Source: Oscillospiraceae bacterium (GTDB lineage: Bacteria > Bacillota > Clostridia > Oscillospirales > Oscillospiraceae). Taken from it: a DNA stretch of 64,000 bases. The notes beneath the pieces were generated by a model. It saw only the letters and a list, made by a program, of their open reading frames with translations. It ran no database searches and was not told where the DNA came from. Positions 27,167-36,659 of this stretch are shown in pieces (positions within the stretch are counted from its first letter, which is position 1; every line of letters begins with the position of its first letter). Location of the stretch: contig JAFQBN010000002.1 in NCBI GenBank assembly GCA_017416685.1, positions 124,001 to 188,000 on the forward strand, given 5' to 3'. Made by a program: the position numbers and the translations under genes.

Positions 27167-27207
27167 AAAAAAACACCTCCTCTGCACAAACCTATGCAAA
27201 GGAGGTG
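27167..27207 (-). terminator. Terminator hairpin overlapping a ribosome binding site
   Basis: On the minus strand CACCTCCTTTGCA (27195-27207) pairs with TGCAGAGGAGGTG (27174-27186), 13 pairs with one G-U, followed by seven T residues (27167-27173) and then the ATG of the DUF3792 gene. The 3' arm is also the Shine-Dalgarno sequence. It looks both like an intrinsic terminator after yajC and like a translation blocker. Confidence 0.85.
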
Positions 27208-27229
27208 CTGATATTCCGCTAATCTGATC

Positions 27230-27514
27230 TTACTTGGCAGGAGTAGCCTCGGTGCCCTTGGAGGACACGGCCCACTTGGTGAACTCCACACGCACGCGGT
27301 CAGCGCCGGTCTCGATCACGATGGTGGCTTCCTTCACAGCGCAAACAGTGCCGACAATGCCGCCGATGGTGGTGATCACATCACCAACAGCCAGAGAGTT
27401 GCGCATCTGCTCGGCAGCCTTACGCTTTTTGTTCTCGGGACGGATCATAAAGAAATACATGGCGCCCAGCATCAGCGCGATCATCAAAATACCTTCCAAA
27501 ATCAGTTCCTCCAA
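27230..27514 (-). CDS. yajC: Preprotein translocase subunit YajC
   Basis: YajC is a small accessory subunit of the SecDF-YajC complex in the cytoplasmic membrane. The 94-residue protein has one N-terminal membrane segment (ILMIALMLGAMYFFMIRPENKK) and the family signature VGDVITTIGGIVGTV. It has its own promoter upstream and is followed by the hairpin in front of the DUF3792 gene. Confidence 0.93.
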   Translation of the reverse strand: MEELILEGILMIALMLGAMYFFMIRPENKKRKAAEQMRNSLAVGDVITTIGGIVGTVCAVKEATIVIETGADRVRVEFTKWAVSSKGTEATPAK

Positions 27515-27550
27515 GTTAAATTAATAGTTTACATCACAGATGTCACGGAT

Positions 27551-27579
27551 ATTATAGCGGGGTTTCCCGTATTTTGCAA
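27551..27579 (-). promoter_or_regulatory. Promoter of yajC
   Basis: On the minus strand TTGCAA (27574-27579) and a consensus TATAAT (27551-27556) are separated by 17 bases, in the gap between tgt and yajC. Confidence 0.75.
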
Positions 27580-27593
27580 GCTTATTTTTATAT

Positions 27594-28727
27594 TCACAGT
27601 GCAGGCTTGCCCAGCTTTTCGGAGTATTCCTGCCGGAACTGCTCAAATCGATCCTCATCAAGGGCCTGACGGATGCGCGCCATCAGTTCATTGTAAAAAT
27701 ACAGGTTATGCAGCACCAGCAAACGCATAGCCAGCATCTCTCCGGCATTGAGCAGGTGGCGGATATAGCCTCTGGAAAAGCTGCGGCAGGCAGGACAGCC
27801 GCATCCCTCGCTGATAGGACGGTCATCCAGCTTGTACTTTTCATTTTTTATGTTTATTGTCCCCTGCCACGTGAACAGCTTGCCGTGGCGGGCATTGCGG
27901 GCCGGCATCACGCAGTCAAAGAAGTCCACGCCCCGGGCCACACCCTCTATAATGTTGGAGGGCGTCCCCACACCCATCAAATATCTGGGTTTGTCCTTGG
28001 GCATGAAGGGTTCTACCGCATCAATGATGTCATACATGGTCTGAGTCGGCTCGCCCACCGCAAGACCGCCGATGGCATAGCCATCACAATCGATTTTTGC
28101 CGTCTCCTTCATATGCCACACCCGCAGGTCCGGGTGAGTTCCGCCCTGATTGATGCCGAACAGCATCTGCTGAGGATTGACAGTATCTGACAAGGAGTTC
28201 AACCTGTCATGCTCTGCTTTGCAGCGCTCCAGCCAGCGCAAAGTCCGCTCACAGGAGGCTTTGACATATTCGTGGGGTGCGGGGTTTTCCACGCACTCGT
28301 CAAAGGCCATGGCAATATCGCTGCCCAAATTGGACTGGATGCGCATGGACTCTTCCGGCCCCATAAAAATGCGCCTGCCGTCGATATGGGAGGCAAAGGT
28401 GACACCCTCCTCTGTGATCTTGCGCAGGCCGGACAGGGAAAACACCTGAAAGCCGCCGCTGTCGGTCAGGATAGGTCCGTCCCAATCCATAAACCTGTGC
28501 AGACCGCCAAACTGCCGCACCACTTCATCGCCGGGCCGCAGATGCAGATGGTAGGTGTTGGACAGTTCCACCTGACAGCCGATCTCCTTCAAATCATGGG
28601 CAGATACAGCGCCCTTGATGGCGCCCTGCGTGCCCACGTTCATAAAGACAGGGGTCTGCACCACGCCGTGGGCGCATTCAAAGCGGCCCCGACGGGCTTT
28701 CCCTTCTGTTTTCAGTACTTCAAACAC
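27594..28727 (-). CDS. tgt: Queuine tRNA-ribosyltransferase
   Basis: Tgt exchanges guanine 34 of GUN-anticodon tRNAs for preQ1 in queuosine synthesis. The 377-residue protein has the nucleophile aspartate in ILTDSGGFQVFSL (about residue 90), the base-recognition segment MAFDECVENPAP, the second aspartate in VDFFDCVMPARNARHG and the zinc site with CGCPAC. A GTG start at 28727 follows GGGAGAG. It lies 15 bases after queA ends, the usual queA-tgt pairing. Confidence 0.96.
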   Translation of the reverse strand: MFEVLKTEGKARRGRFECAHGVVQTPVFMNVGTQGAIKGAVSAHDLKEIGCQVELSNTYHLHLRPGDEVVRQFGGLHRFMDWDGPILTDSGGFQVFSLSGLRKITEEGVTFASHIDGRRIFMGPEESMRIQSNLGSDIAMAFDECVENPAPHEYVKASCERTLRWLERCKAEHDRLNSLSDTVNPQQMLFGINQGGTHPDLRVWHMKETAKIDCDGYAIGGLAVGEPTQTMYDIIDAVEPFMPKDKPRYLMGVGTPSNIIEGVARGVDFFDCVMPARNARHGKLFTWQGTINIKNEKYKLDDRPISEGCGCPACRSFSRGYIRHLLNAGEMLAMRLLVLHNLYFYNELMARIRQALDEDRFEQFRQEYSEKLGKPAL

Positions 28728-28742
28728 AGCATTCTCTCCCGA

Positions 28743-29765
28743 TCACGAAATAAACATAGCATCGCCGAAGGAGAAAAAGCGATACCGCTCCTCCACCGCC
28801 TGACGATAGGCTTCCAGCACATTCTCCCGTCCCGCCAGCGCAGAAACCAGCATGATAAGTGTGGATTCCGGCAGGTGGAAGTTGGTCACCAGTGCATCCA
28901 GCACTTTGAATCGATAACCGGGATAGATAAAGATGTTCGTCCAGCCGCCGCAGGCGCGCATGGTGCCATCCTCCCCGGCCCAACTCTCCACCGTGCGGCA
29001 GGATGTGGTCCCCACGCAGATGACCCGACCACCGTTCCGCTTGGTTTCGTTGATAATATCAGCCGTCTCCTGGGGAATCACGCAGTACTCCGAGTGCATC
29101 TCGTGTTCGTCGATGCTTTCCGCTTTGACAGGCCGGAATGTGCCAAGTCCCACATGGAGTGTAACGTAGCAAAGCTTTACACCTTTTGCCTCGATTTTTG
29201 CCATCAGTTCCGGGGTAAAATGCAGTCCTGCGGTAGGCGCGGCGGCAGAGCCGGTCACCTTGGAGTAGACCGTCTGGTACCGCTCGGAGTCCTCCAGTTC
29301 CGCCGTGATGTAGGGCGGCAGCGGCATGCGGCCAAGCCGCTCCAAAACCTCAAGGAAGATACCCTCGTACTCGAAGCGGACCAGGCGGTTGCCGCCCTCC
29401 ACCTCTCCGACAACGGTGGCAGTCAATTCTCCGTCGCCGAAGATGACCTCAGCCCCCTGCTTCAGCTTTCGGCCGGGGCGCACAAGGCACTCCCACACAT
29501 TCTCCCCCCGGTCGATGAGAAGCAGCACCTCGCATGCGCCGCCCGTGGGCCGGTGGCCGATAAGTCGCGCCGGCAGTACGCGGGAATTGTTCAGCACCAT
29601 GCAGTCACCCGGCTGCAGCTGGTCCAGCAGGTCGGTAAATACTCCATGCCGCACCGCACCTGTGTGCTTGTCCAGCATGAGCAGTCGGGAGGCATCCCGC
29701 TGCTGCAAGGGGGTCTGGGCGATCAGTTCCTGAGGCAGTTCAAAGTAAAAATCAGATGTTTTCAA
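28743..29765 (-). CDS. queA: S-adenosylmethionine:tRNA ribosyltransferase-isomerase
   Basis: QueA transfers and isomerises the ribosyl moiety of S-adenosylmethionine onto preQ1-tRNA to give epoxyqueuosine. The 340-residue protein shows [35 protein letters not shown], the family motif [15 protein letters not shown] and [19 protein letters not shown]. The start is a TTG at 29765 after GAGGG and overlaps the stop of the SpoIID-like gene by four bases (TTGA). Confidence 0.95.
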   Translation of the reverse strand: MKTSDFYFELPQELIAQTPLQQRDASRLLMLDKHTGAVRHGVFTDLLDQLQPGDCMVLNNSRVLPARLIGHRPTGGACEVLLLIDRGENVWECLVRPGRKLKQGAEVIFGDGELTATVVGEVEGGNRLVRFEYEGIFLEVLERLGRMPLPPYITAELEDSERYQTVYSKVTGSAAAPTAGLHFTPELMAKIEAKGVKLCYVTLHVGLGTFRPVKAESIDEHEMHSEYCVIPQETADIINETKRNGGRVICVGTTSCRTVESWAGEDGTMRACGGWTNIFIYPGYRFKVLDALVTNFHLPESTLIMLVSALAGRENVLEAYRQAVEERYRFFSFGDAMFIS

Positions 29766-31702
29766 GTCGTTCCCTCTGCTTTTTCACCGACATGAACGCC
29801 GGTAAAGTAAAATTCCAGAATTTCGTCACAAGTAAAGCCAAGCTGCGCCATAGCGTAGCCGCCCCACTGACTGTAACCGATGTTGTGTCCCCAGCCGCTG
29901 CCGCTAACCAAAAAACTCCCCTCAGGGATAGGGGATTTTTTCCCGGTGGAAACCACCTTGCCCTCACCGGTAATGGCATAGGGAACAATTCCGGTCAGTT
30001 GGGTCAGCTGACCGTCTGCACCAAGTACAAACAGGCCGTCCACCCGCTCCAGCGTCTGGTCCTCGTTGACCGTGCAGGACTCCGGCGGGATCTCCCCTCC
30101 CCCCAGCACCGTGAAGTGCAGAGAGCGGCAGCCCAGCTTGCTGCGCAGCCAGCTGCTCTTGTTGGCAGAGAAGGTATTGCTTTTCCCGTTGGCATAGGTG
30201 AATTTCAGCTCCAGCGCGTTGCCGGTGCGGGATTGCTCGGTCACCCGGAAATCCACCACAGTCGTACCCATGGCGTAACCCTTGGCCCGCAAAATATCCG
30301 TCAGCTGCGCGCAGGTGAAGGTGTTGGAAAAATAGTAGTTGGGAATGGTGTCGGCAAACTGCACCTCGTAAATATCCTCCACACCCGCAAGATACGGATA
30401 GGTGGCCTGATTGCTGCCCCAGACCCGGGACACATCTTCCGAGCCTCCGCCATTGCTGGAGTAGAAATAAGTATGAGCCAGCTTCTCGCCGTACCACACA
30501 TACATGCCGCGCACCTCATCCACCGCCCGGTCGCTGAGTTCGCTGGGGTAGATGTTGCCGCTGCCCGCGCCGTAGTATACCTGACAGTCGGTTGTGTTGC
30601 ACACATCAAATCCGTTGCCCTTATGTTTATTTCGATTGATCAGGGCGTAGTTTTTGGCGCACAGCGCCTGTGACTTCAGCGTCTCCAGCGGCCAGATCTT
30701 GACCGACTCATATGGGACGACCCCTTTCAAATATGTATCAAGGGGCAGGATGTTGACCACGGTAATGTCTCCGCCGTCCATGCGCTGATAGCGGAATCCT
30801 CCGTAATACTTAAATCCCTTGAACCACGTAGGACGCGGGTCATCATCACCAAGGCCGGGAATGATGCCCAAAGCGCGCTGCTCTCCGCCGTCAAACTGGA
30901 AGAGAATATCGGTCGTACCCGTCTCCACCACGTTCACACCGTACTTGGTGGTGGCACACACGGTCCAGACCGGTTCTGCAGGGGCGGCGGGTTCAACAGG
31001 TTCATCGGGCTGCACCCCCTGCGCATCGTCCGCGTTTCCGGCGCTGTCGGGATCCTCCGCCGCCGTTTCACTCTCCGGCATCGTTATCTCCACAGCCGCA
31101 GCAGCTACCGCCGCATCCCTGTTAGTATAGGACCCACGGCGCACCTGATACTCTCCGTTGATCCACGCGACGAATGCACCCTCGGTCTCCGCGGCAAATT
31201 CCGCAGCAGCTTCGAAGCTGTCAAAACTGTCCGGATGGCGCAGGTGATAGCAGCCTAGCACCTTGTGGTCACCGGACGGCACTTGTGTATAGAATGTTTC
31301 ACCGACCAGATACATGTTGGTCGTCTTGACCATGCTCAGCGCCCGGACCTCTTCGTCCCGGGCCAGCTCGACAAAGTTTCGCTCTTCATCAAAATAGCCG
31401 AAGCGGTAGCCGGTACCATATCCATCGGCGATCAGCAGCTTCGCTTCGTGCAGAACACCGGTCTTGCTGCCGGACCAGGCAAGACCCACCGCGATCTTAC
31501 TGTCAATGTAGGGGTCCGTTTCTTCGCCCGCTTCCTGTTCTTCCTTCAAAAGCTCGGTGTCCTCCACCCAGGTGCCGGACTCCTCCTGAATGGATACAGA
31601 GGTGTCCGCGGCAGCACTTTCATCCGGCAGCGCCTGCGCAAATCCGGCGCACAGCGCCGCAGCCAGGACAAAGGCCGCAAATTGTCTTATTTTTGTGGTC
31701 AT
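29762..31702 (-). CDS. SpoIID/LytB domain protein
   Basis: This 646-residue secreted protein carries a C-terminal SpoIID domain, the family of lytic transglycosylases that cleave glycan strands during engulfment. The start at 31702 ([11 protein letters not shown]) follows GGAGCGG and gives a signal peptide ending in CAGFAQA. An SPOR-like segment follows at about 90-200, then a proline/acidic linker (about 205-250), then the SpoIID region with [12 protein letters not shown] (catalytic-type Glu), [11 protein letters not shown] and the conserved [19 protein letters not shown] near the end. It is longer than classical SpoIID, so it may be a SpoIID paralogue. Confidence 0.88.
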   Translation of the reverse strand: MTTKIRQFAAFVLAAALCAGFAQALPDESAAADTSVSIQEESGTWVEDTELLKEEQEAGEETDPYIDSKIAVGLAWSGSKTGVLHEAKLLIADGYGTGYRFGYFDEERNFVELARDEEVRALSMVKTTNMYLVGETFYTQVPSGDHKVLGCYHLRHPDSFDSFEAAAEFAAETEGAFVAWINGEYQVRRGSYTNRDAAVAAAAVEITMPESETAAEDPDSAGNADDAQGVQPDEPVEPAAPAEPVWTVCATTKYGVNVVETGTTDILFQFDGGEQRALGIIPGLGDDDPRPTWFKGFKYYGGFRYQRMDGGDITVVNILPLDTYLKGVVPYESVKIWPLETLKSQALCAKNYALINRNKHKGNGFDVCNTTDCQVYYGAGSGNIYPSELSDRAVDEVRGMYVWYGEKLAHTYFYSSNGGGSEDVSRVWGSNQATYPYLAGVEDIYEVQFADTIPNYYFSNTFTCAQLTDILRAKGYAMGTTVVDFRVTEQSRTGNALELKFTYANGKSNTFSANKSSWLRSKLGCRSLHFTVLGGGEIPPESCTVNEDQTLERVDGLFVLGADGQLTQLTGIVPYAITGEGKVVSTGKKSPIPEGSFLVSGSGWGHNIGYSQWGGYAMAQLGFTCDEILEFYFTGVHVGEKAEGTT

Positions 31703-31825
31703 AAACCGCTCCATTTCTCCAAAAAAGCCAATACCCTGTTCATTGACAGACATAGTTCGGCGTGGTATCATTACATATTAACAGTAGTGTAATTTGCAGT
31801 CGAAGATCGTGTTTCTCTGCCGTTT

Positions 31826-31854
31826 ATTATACCGACTTTCCATCGGCTTGGCAA
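31826..31854 (-). promoter_or_regulatory. Promoter of the SpoIID-like gene
   Basis: On the minus strand TTGCCA (31849-31854) and TATAAT (31826-31831) are separated by 17 bases. I could not find an equally good plus-strand promoter for asd in the same gap; only a small CGCATC / GATGCG hairpin sits just before the asd ribosome binding site. Confidence 0.65.
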
Positions 31855-31938
31855 CACCGACTTTTCCCGATGTGCAGGTTACCTCATTTTGCCAAATACA
31901 TTAACCGCATCGACCGATGCGTGAAAGGAACGATGAGC

Positions 31939-33030
31939 ATGAACAAGTATAAAGTTGGTATTATCGGCGGCACCGGCATGGTGGGCCAGCGGTTCGTTAC
32001 CCTGATGGAGAACCACCCCTGGTTCGAGCTGGTCGTCATCGCCGCCAGCCCCCGCTCCGCCGGCCAGACCTATGAGCAGGCCGTCGCCGGCCGCTGGGCC
32101 ATGACCACCCCCATCCCCGAGCAGGCCAAGTCTCTGGTGGTCATGAACGCCACCGAGGACGTGGAGAAGATCGCCGCCGCCGTCGACTTTGTTTTCTGCG
32201 CCGTGGATATGAAGAAGGACGAGATCCGCGCTTTGGAGGAGCTGTACGCCAAGGCCGAGTGTCCCGTGGTGTCCAACAACTCCGCCCACCGCTGGACCGA
32301 CGACGTACCTATGGTGGTTCCCGAGATCAACCCCGAGCACATCAAGGTCATCGACGATCAGCGCAAGCGTCTGGGTACCAAGCGCGGCTTTATCGCCGTC
32401 AAGTCCAACTGCTCTCTGCAGAGCTATGTTCCCGCCCTGCATCCTCTGAAGAAGTACGGTCTGGAGTCCGCTCTGGTCTGCACCTACCAGGCCATTTCCG
32501 GCGCCGGCAAGACCTTCGAGCGCTGGCCTGAGATGGTGGATAACTGCATCCCCTACATTGGCGGCGAAGAAGAGAAGAGTGAGCAGGAGCCTCTGAAGCT
32601 GTGGGGCGAGGTCGCCAATGGCAAGATCGTCAAGGCCGCCGGCCCCGCCATCACCGCCCAGTGCTTCCGCGTTGCCTGTCAGGACGGCCACATGGCCGCC
32701 GTGTTCATGAAGTTCAAAGACGGCTGCAAGCCCTCCATTGAGCAGATCAAGGCCGACTGGGCCAACTTCAGCGGCCGCGCCCAGGAGCTGGAGCTGCCCT
32801 CCGCCCCCAAGCAGTTCCTCCACTACTTCGAGGAGGATAACCGTCCTCAGACCAACCTGGACCGCAACACCGAGAACGGCATGGCCGTTTGCCTGGGCCG
32901 TCTGCGTGAGGACAGCCAGTACGACTACAAGTTCGTCGGTCTGTCCCACAATACTCTGCGCGGTGCTGCCGGCGGTGCAGTCCTGCTGGCCGAGCTGCTG
33001 TGTGCCGAAGGTTATATCGACCATAAGTAA
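31939..33030 (+). CDS. asd: Aspartate-semialdehyde dehydrogenase (archaeal/fungal type)
   Basis: Asd reduces aspartyl phosphate to aspartate semialdehyde, the branch point to lysine, diaminopimelate, threonine and methionine. The start at 31939 (MNKYKVGIIG) is spaced 8 bases from AAGGAA; the ATG at 31933 is too close. The 363-residue protein has the NADP loop GGTGMVGQRF, VKSNCSLQSYVPAL with the catalytic Cys (about residue 157), YQAISGAGKTFERWPEM and the active-site His in RVACQDGHMAAVF. This is the type common in archaea, fungi and many Clostridia. Codons are strongly biased toward C-ending forms, as in highly expressed genes. Confidence 0.95.
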   Translation: MNKYKVGIIGGTGMVGQRFVTLMENHPWFELVVIAASPRSAGQTYEQAVAGRWAMTTPIPEQAKSLVVMNATEDVEKIAAAVDFVFCAVDMKKDEIRALEELYAKAECPVVSNNSAHRWTDDVPMVVPEINPEHIKVIDDQRKRLGTKRGFIAVKSNCSLQSYVPALHPLKKYGLESALVCTYQAISGAGKTFERWPEMVDNCIPYIGGEEEKSEQEPLKLWGEVANGKIVKAAGPAITAQCFRVACQDGHMAAVFMKFKDGCKPSIEQIKADWANFSGRAQELELPSAPKQFLHYFEEDNRPQTNLDRNTENGMAVCLGRLREDSQYDYKFVGLSHNTLRGAAGGAVLLAELLCAEGYIDHK

Positions 33031-33063
33031 GCGTTCCCATCTTTCTTGAAAGGGTGTATGAAT

Positions 33064-33954
33064 ATGAGAACTCCTGTTTTCACCGGTAACTGCCCCGCGC
33101 TGGTTACCCCCTTTAACAACGACGGCAGCATCAACTACGACGCTTTCGGCAGGCTGATCGATGCCCAGATCGCCGCCGGCGTGGATGCAGTGTGCGTCTG
33201 CGGCACCACCGGCGAGTCTGCCACCATGTCCATCCGCGAGCATATCGCGGCTGTGGAGTACTGTGTCAAGCGCGTTGACCACCGTGTCAAGGTCATTGCC
33301 GGCACCGGCAGCAACGACACCTCCGCCGCCGTCTACCTGACCCAGCACGCTCAGGAGTCCGGCGCCGATGCCGCCCTGCTGGTCACCCCCTACTACAACA
33401 AGGCCAGCCAGGCCGGTCTGATCAAGCACTACGAGTACATTGCCGACCGCACCGAGCTGCCCATGATCCTGTACAATGTTCCCGGCCGCACCGGTGTGTC
33501 TTTCACCGCCGACACCTACAGGACGCTGGCTCAGCATCCCCGCATCAACGGAGTGAAGGAGGCCAGCGGCAACTTCTCCCTGCTGGCCCATACCCGCCAC
33601 CTGTGTCCTGAGGACTTCTACATCTGGTCCGGCAACGACGATCAGGTGGTCCCCATGATGGCACTGGGTGCCAAGGGCGTGATCTCCGTGGCCTCCAATA
33701 TTATTCCCGAAGTCATGATCCGCATGAGCCATCTGTGTCTGGAAAACGACTTCGAGGCCGCCTCCAAGCTGCAGATTCAGTACATGGACCTGATCGATGC
33801 TCTGTTCATTGAGGTCAACCCCATCCCCATCAAGGCCGCTATGAACCTGCTGGGCATGGAGGCCGGTCCTCTGCGCCTGCCCCTGTGCGACATGGGCGAG
33901 AAAAATCTGGAGACCCTGCGCCAGTCCATGCAGCGCATGAACCTGCTGAAGTAA
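33064..33954 (+). CDS. dapA: 4-hydroxy-tetrahydrodipicolinate synthase
   Basis: DapA condenses pyruvate with aspartate semialdehyde, the first committed step to diaminopimelate and lysine. The start at 33064 is 9 bases after GAAAGGG. The 296-residue protein has CGTTGESATM, the YYNKASQAGL segment, YNVPGRTG and the Schiff-base lysine in INGVKEASGN (about residue 163). It lies 33 bases after asd and 13 before dapB, forming one operon. Confidence 0.97.
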   Translation: MRTPVFTGNCPALVTPFNNDGSINYDAFGRLIDAQIAAGVDAVCVCGTTGESATMSIREHIAAVEYCVKRVDHRVKVIAGTGSNDTSAAVYLTQHAQESGADAALLVTPYYNKASQAGLIKHYEYIADRTELPMILYNVPGRTGVSFTADTYRTLAQHPRINGVKEASGNFSLLAHTRHLCPEDFYIWSGNDDQVVPMMALGAKGVISVASNIIPEVMIRMSHLCLENDFEAASKLQIQYMDLIDALFIEVNPIPIKAAMNLLGMEAGPLRLPLCDMGEKNLETLRQSMQRMNLLK

Positions 33955-33967
33955 GGAGCCGTCCGCT

Positions 33968-34726
33968 ATGCATAAGATAATCATCTCCGGCTGCAACGGT
34001 CACATGGGCCGCGTAGTGCGGTCCTTGTGCGAGGCCGACCCCGACGTGCAGGTGGTCGCCGGTTTCGATATTCTGGGCAACACCGACCACCCCTTCCCTG
34101 TTTTTACCGCTCCCGAACAGTTTGACAGCGAAGCGGACGCCGTGATCGACTTCTCCAGTCCCGCCGCTCTGGACGGTCTGCTTGCCTTTGCGCAGGCGCG
34201 GCACATTCCTCTGGTGCTGGCCACCACCGGCTATACCCCGGAGCAGGTGGCTAAGATCGGTGCCGCCGCTGTGAACGTACCCATCTTCCGTTCCGCCAAT
34301 ATGTCGTTGGGCATCAACGTGCTGCTGGAGCTGGTGAAGAAGGCCGCCTCCGTGCTGGGCGACAGCTACGACATCGAGATCGTCGAGCGGCATCACCGCC
34401 GCAAACTGGATGCCCCCAGCGGCACCGCCCTGATGATCGCCGATGCTGCCGCCGGTGCCTGTGGACACGAGACTGAATACGTCTACGACCGCCAGAGCGT
34501 CCGCCGCCCCCGGGACAAAAAGGAGATCGGCATCAGCGCCGTTCGCGGCGGTACCATCGTAGGCGAGCATGAGATCATCTTCGCCGGTCATGACGAAGTC
34601 ATGGAGATCAAGCACACCGCCCTCTCCCGGGACATCTTTGCCGCCGGCGCCATTGAGGCTGCAAAGTTCCTGTCCGGCCTCACCGCCCCCGGTTTGTACG
34701 ACATGTCCTGCATGCTGAGCAATTAA
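33968..34726 (+). CDS. dapB: 4-hydroxy-tetrahydrodipicolinate reductase
   Basis: DapB reduces the DapA product to tetrahydrodipicolinate. The 252-residue protein has the nucleotide-binding SGCNGHMGRVV, FSSPAALDGLL, the ATTGYTPEQ motif, and the catalytic signature VERHHRRKLDAPSGTAL (about residues 139-155). It is the last gene of the asd-dapA-dapB operon and ends at a terminator. Confidence 0.97.
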   Translation: MHKIIISGCNGHMGRVVRSLCEADPDVQVVAGFDILGNTDHPFPVFTAPEQFDSEADAVIDFSSPAALDGLLAFAQARHIPLVLATTGYTPEQVAKIGAAAVNVPIFRSANMSLGINVLLELVKKAASVLGDSYDIEIVERHHRRKLDAPSGTALMIADAAAGACGHETEYVYDRQSVRRPRDKKEIGISAVRGGTIVGEHEIIFAGHDEVMEIKHTALSRDIFAAGAIEAAKFLSGLTAPGLYDMSCMLSN

Positions 34727-34728
34727 AG

Positions 34729-34767
34729 AAAAAGCGATGCGGTATATATTGCCGCATCGCTTTTATT
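34729..34767 (+). terminator. Terminator after dapB
   Basis: The stem AAAGCGATGCGG / CCGCATCGCTTT is followed by TATT. The -35 element of the tcdA promoter begins inside its tail. Confidence 0.85.
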
Positions 34768-34794
34768 GACATACGCGCCCTTATCCCCTACAAT
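34766..34794 (+). promoter_or_regulatory. Promoter of tcdA
   Basis: Consensus TTGACA (34766-34771) and TACAAT (34789-34794) are separated by 17 bases, 24 bases before the tcdA start. Confidence 0.8.
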
Positions 34795-34818
34795 CTACAC
34801 AGAGAGCGAGGTGGCACC

Positions 34819-35559
34819 ATGAACGATCAATTTTCCCGCAGCGAACTGCTGCTGGGCCGTGAGGCCATGGAAAAACTGAAAAACGCCAAAGTCGCCCTGT
34901 TCGGCGTTGGCGGTGTGGGTGGCTACTGTGCCGAGGCACTGGCACGGGCAGGCGTGGGTACGATCCATCTCTATGACGACGACACCATTTCTCAGAGCAA
35001 CCTTAACCGCCAGCTGGTGGCCCTGCATTCCACTTTAGGACGCGGCAAGGCACAGACCATGGCCGAGCGTATCCGGGACATCAACCCCGATTGCAGTGTG
35101 ACCGCTTTCCCCATGTTTTATCTGCCCCAAAACGCCGACGAGGTGGACCTGAACCGGTACGATTATGTGGCCGACTGCATCGACACCGTCACCGCCAAGC
35201 TGGAGCTGATCTCCCGGTGTAAGGCGCTGCAGATCGGTATTATCAGCGCATTGGGAACAGGCAACCGAATCGACCCCACCGCCGTCATCTGTACCGACAT
35301 CAGTAAGACCCGGGACTGCCCCCTTGCACGGGTGATTCGCAAAGAACTGCGCCATCGGGGCATCAACCACCTGGATGTCATCTGCTCCACCGAGCAGCCG
35401 CTGACACCCCTGCGGTCTGCTCAGGCGGAGACGCCGGAAACCGACACCCGCCCCGGCTCCACCGCCCGGCGGGACACCCCCGGCTCTCTCCCCTTCGTCC
35501 CTGCGGCGGCAGGACTCGCTATGGCCAGTACCATCGTGCGCAGGCTGACCGAGTTTTAA
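34819..35559 (+). CDS. tcdA: tRNA threonylcarbamoyladenosine dehydratase
   Basis: TcdA is an E1-like enzyme that cyclises t6A37 of tRNA to ct6A using ATP. The 246-residue protein has SRSELLLGREAMEKL, the nucleotide loop FGVGGVGGYCAEALARAG (about residues 26-44), the arginine-containing SQSNLNRQ, and the family motif DPTAVICTDISKTRDCPLAR. It follows GAGGTGG and is a single-gene unit with its own promoter and terminator. It could also be called a generic ThiF/MoeB-like protein, but the motif order is that of TcdA. Confidence 0.92.
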   Translation: MNDQFSRSELLLGREAMEKLKNAKVALFGVGGVGGYCAEALARAGVGTIHLYDDDTISQSNLNRQLVALHSTLGRGKAQTMAERIRDINPDCSVTAFPMFYLPQNADEVDLNRYDYVADCIDTVTAKLELISRCKALQIGIISALGTGNRIDPTAVICTDISKTRDCPLARVIRKELRHRGINHLDVICSTEQPLTPLRSAQAETPETDTRPGSTARRDTPGSLPFVPAAAGLAMASTIVRRLTEF

Positions 35560-35566
35560 ACAAAAA

Positions 35567-35601
35567 AATCCCACCTCGTCAGAGGTGGGATTTCTGTTTT
35601 A
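35567..35601. terminator. Terminator between tcdA and the SleB-like gene
   Basis: The stem AATCCCACCTC / GAGGTGGGATT has A and T runs on both sides and sits between two converging genes, so it can serve both. Confidence 0.85.
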
Positions 35602-36546
35602 TCAGCCGTAGAACCGATGGCCGCCAATCTCGGCCACGCACTGCTTGTTGCGGGCAGCCCAACTGCTGCGCAGGTAGGTGTCGAAGAAGTAGGCGCGCTC
35701 GGCCCCCTCCACCACGCCGCCATCCAGCACCAGCTTGGCCGCGACCACACTGCCGGCGTTGGGAGTACGGTTGGCCAGTCTGCCGCCCTTAAAGGTGCTG
35801 AACTGGTTGCGCTGGGAGATCACGCCGTAAATACTGTTGGGCCATGTGGGATGATTGGTGCGATTCAGCACCACGTTACCCACGGCCATCATACCGTCCA
35901 GGCTCTGGTTGCCGCTCTCGGCGTAGATCACGCGGGACAGCCAGAACAGGTCATCTTCCTTATAGAATGCGTCGGAAGACTCGATGGGAGCCTCGCCGCG
36001 GTTGACAAGGAAAGTCCCGGCCTCGCCGTCCCAGCCGGTAGCAGCACCGAAGGCCTTGGCCAGCGCGTCCAGAGAGACCATCATCTGGTCATCCACCATC
36101 TGCACGCCGTGAGGCATGTAGAGGTAGCGGCCATTGGCAACGATATACACGTCCCCTTCCCGGGCAGTCAGTTCCAGTCCCTGAGCGGAGACAGTGGCAG
36201 TATTGCTCTCATGATCCCAGCTGACCTGAGCAGTCGTGTCCAGCTGCTGGGACATGACCTTCAGGGAAACATAGGTTGTGTTGGAGATAGTCATGCGTTT
36301 GACCGCCTTGGGAACCGGCTGCCCATCCAGCAGGAGGACACGATCCAGTTCAACAGGAGGCACATCGGTGACAGGACTTTCTGTTTCTATGTTGTCAGCC
36401 GGCTTTTCCGCGGGAGCCGCAGGCTCCTCTGTCCGAGTGCTGCTGGTGACAGCTTCCGCCGCCAACGCCACAGTGTCCACGCCCGCACCCATAAGCAGGA
36501 CGATGGCAAGGCCACTGAGCAGCAATGCAAACAGTTTGCGTTTCAA
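35602..36546 (-). CDS. Secreted SleB-like cell wall hydrolase with a stalk domain
   Basis: This 314-residue protein begins at a TTG (36546) after AAGGAAG and has a signal peptide (KRKLFALLLSGLAIVLLMGAG). A Pro/Glu linker is followed by a copper amine oxidase N-terminal-type stalk domain (about residues 70-190, with two strand-turn repeats including GRYLYMPHGVQMVDDQMMVS) and a C-terminal Hydrolase_2 domain like SleB and CwlJ (about 205-314). The latter shows WLSRVIYAESGNQS with the catalytic-type Glu, and NVVLNRTNHP. It probably hydrolyses cortex or vegetative peptidoglycan. Confidence 0.88.
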   Translation of the reverse strand: MKRKLFALLLSGLAIVLLMGAGVDTVALAAEAVTSSTRTEEPAAPAEKPADNIETESPVTDVPPVELDRVLLLDGQPVPKAVKRMTISNTTYVSLKVMSQQLDTTAQVSWDHESNTATVSAQGLELTAREGDVYIVANGRYLYMPHGVQMVDDQMMVSLDALAKAFGAATGWDGEAGTFLVNRGEAPIESSDAFYKEDDLFWLSRVIYAESGNQSLDGMMAVGNVVLNRTNHPTWPNSIYGVISQRNQFSTFKGGRLANRTPNAGSVVAAKLVLDGGVVEGAERAYFFDTYLRSSWAARNKQCVAEIGGHRFYG

Positions 36547-36611
36547 GTCGTTCACTTCCTTACAGCAGGTTTGGCGCCAAAGGCGCAAAAAAGCAACGCG
36601 AAAACTCTTTG

Positions 36612-36659
36612 TTACTTTTTGTAACCGTATTGTAACTGATTTGCGTTAACCGTTTCAAG
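36612..36659 (-). promoter_or_regulatory. Promoter and candidate operator of the SleB-like gene
   Basis: On the minus strand TTGAAA (36654-36659) and TACAAT (36630-36635) are separated by 18 bases. An inverted repeat GTTAC-aaaaa-GTAAC (36612-36626) covers the expected transcription start, and a further GTTAC half-site overlaps the -10 element. This is a typical repressor position, but the regulator is unknown. Confidence 0.55.

Noticed and set aside
31772..31938. Possible lysine riboswitch upstream of asd
   Set aside because: The gap is only about 165 bases, shared with a divergent promoter, and I found none of the conserved lysine-riboswitch core elements; only a small hairpin is present.
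31879..33996. 705-codon minus-strand open frame opposite asd-dapA
   Set aside because: Shadow produced by the strong codon bias of asd and dapA on the plus strand.
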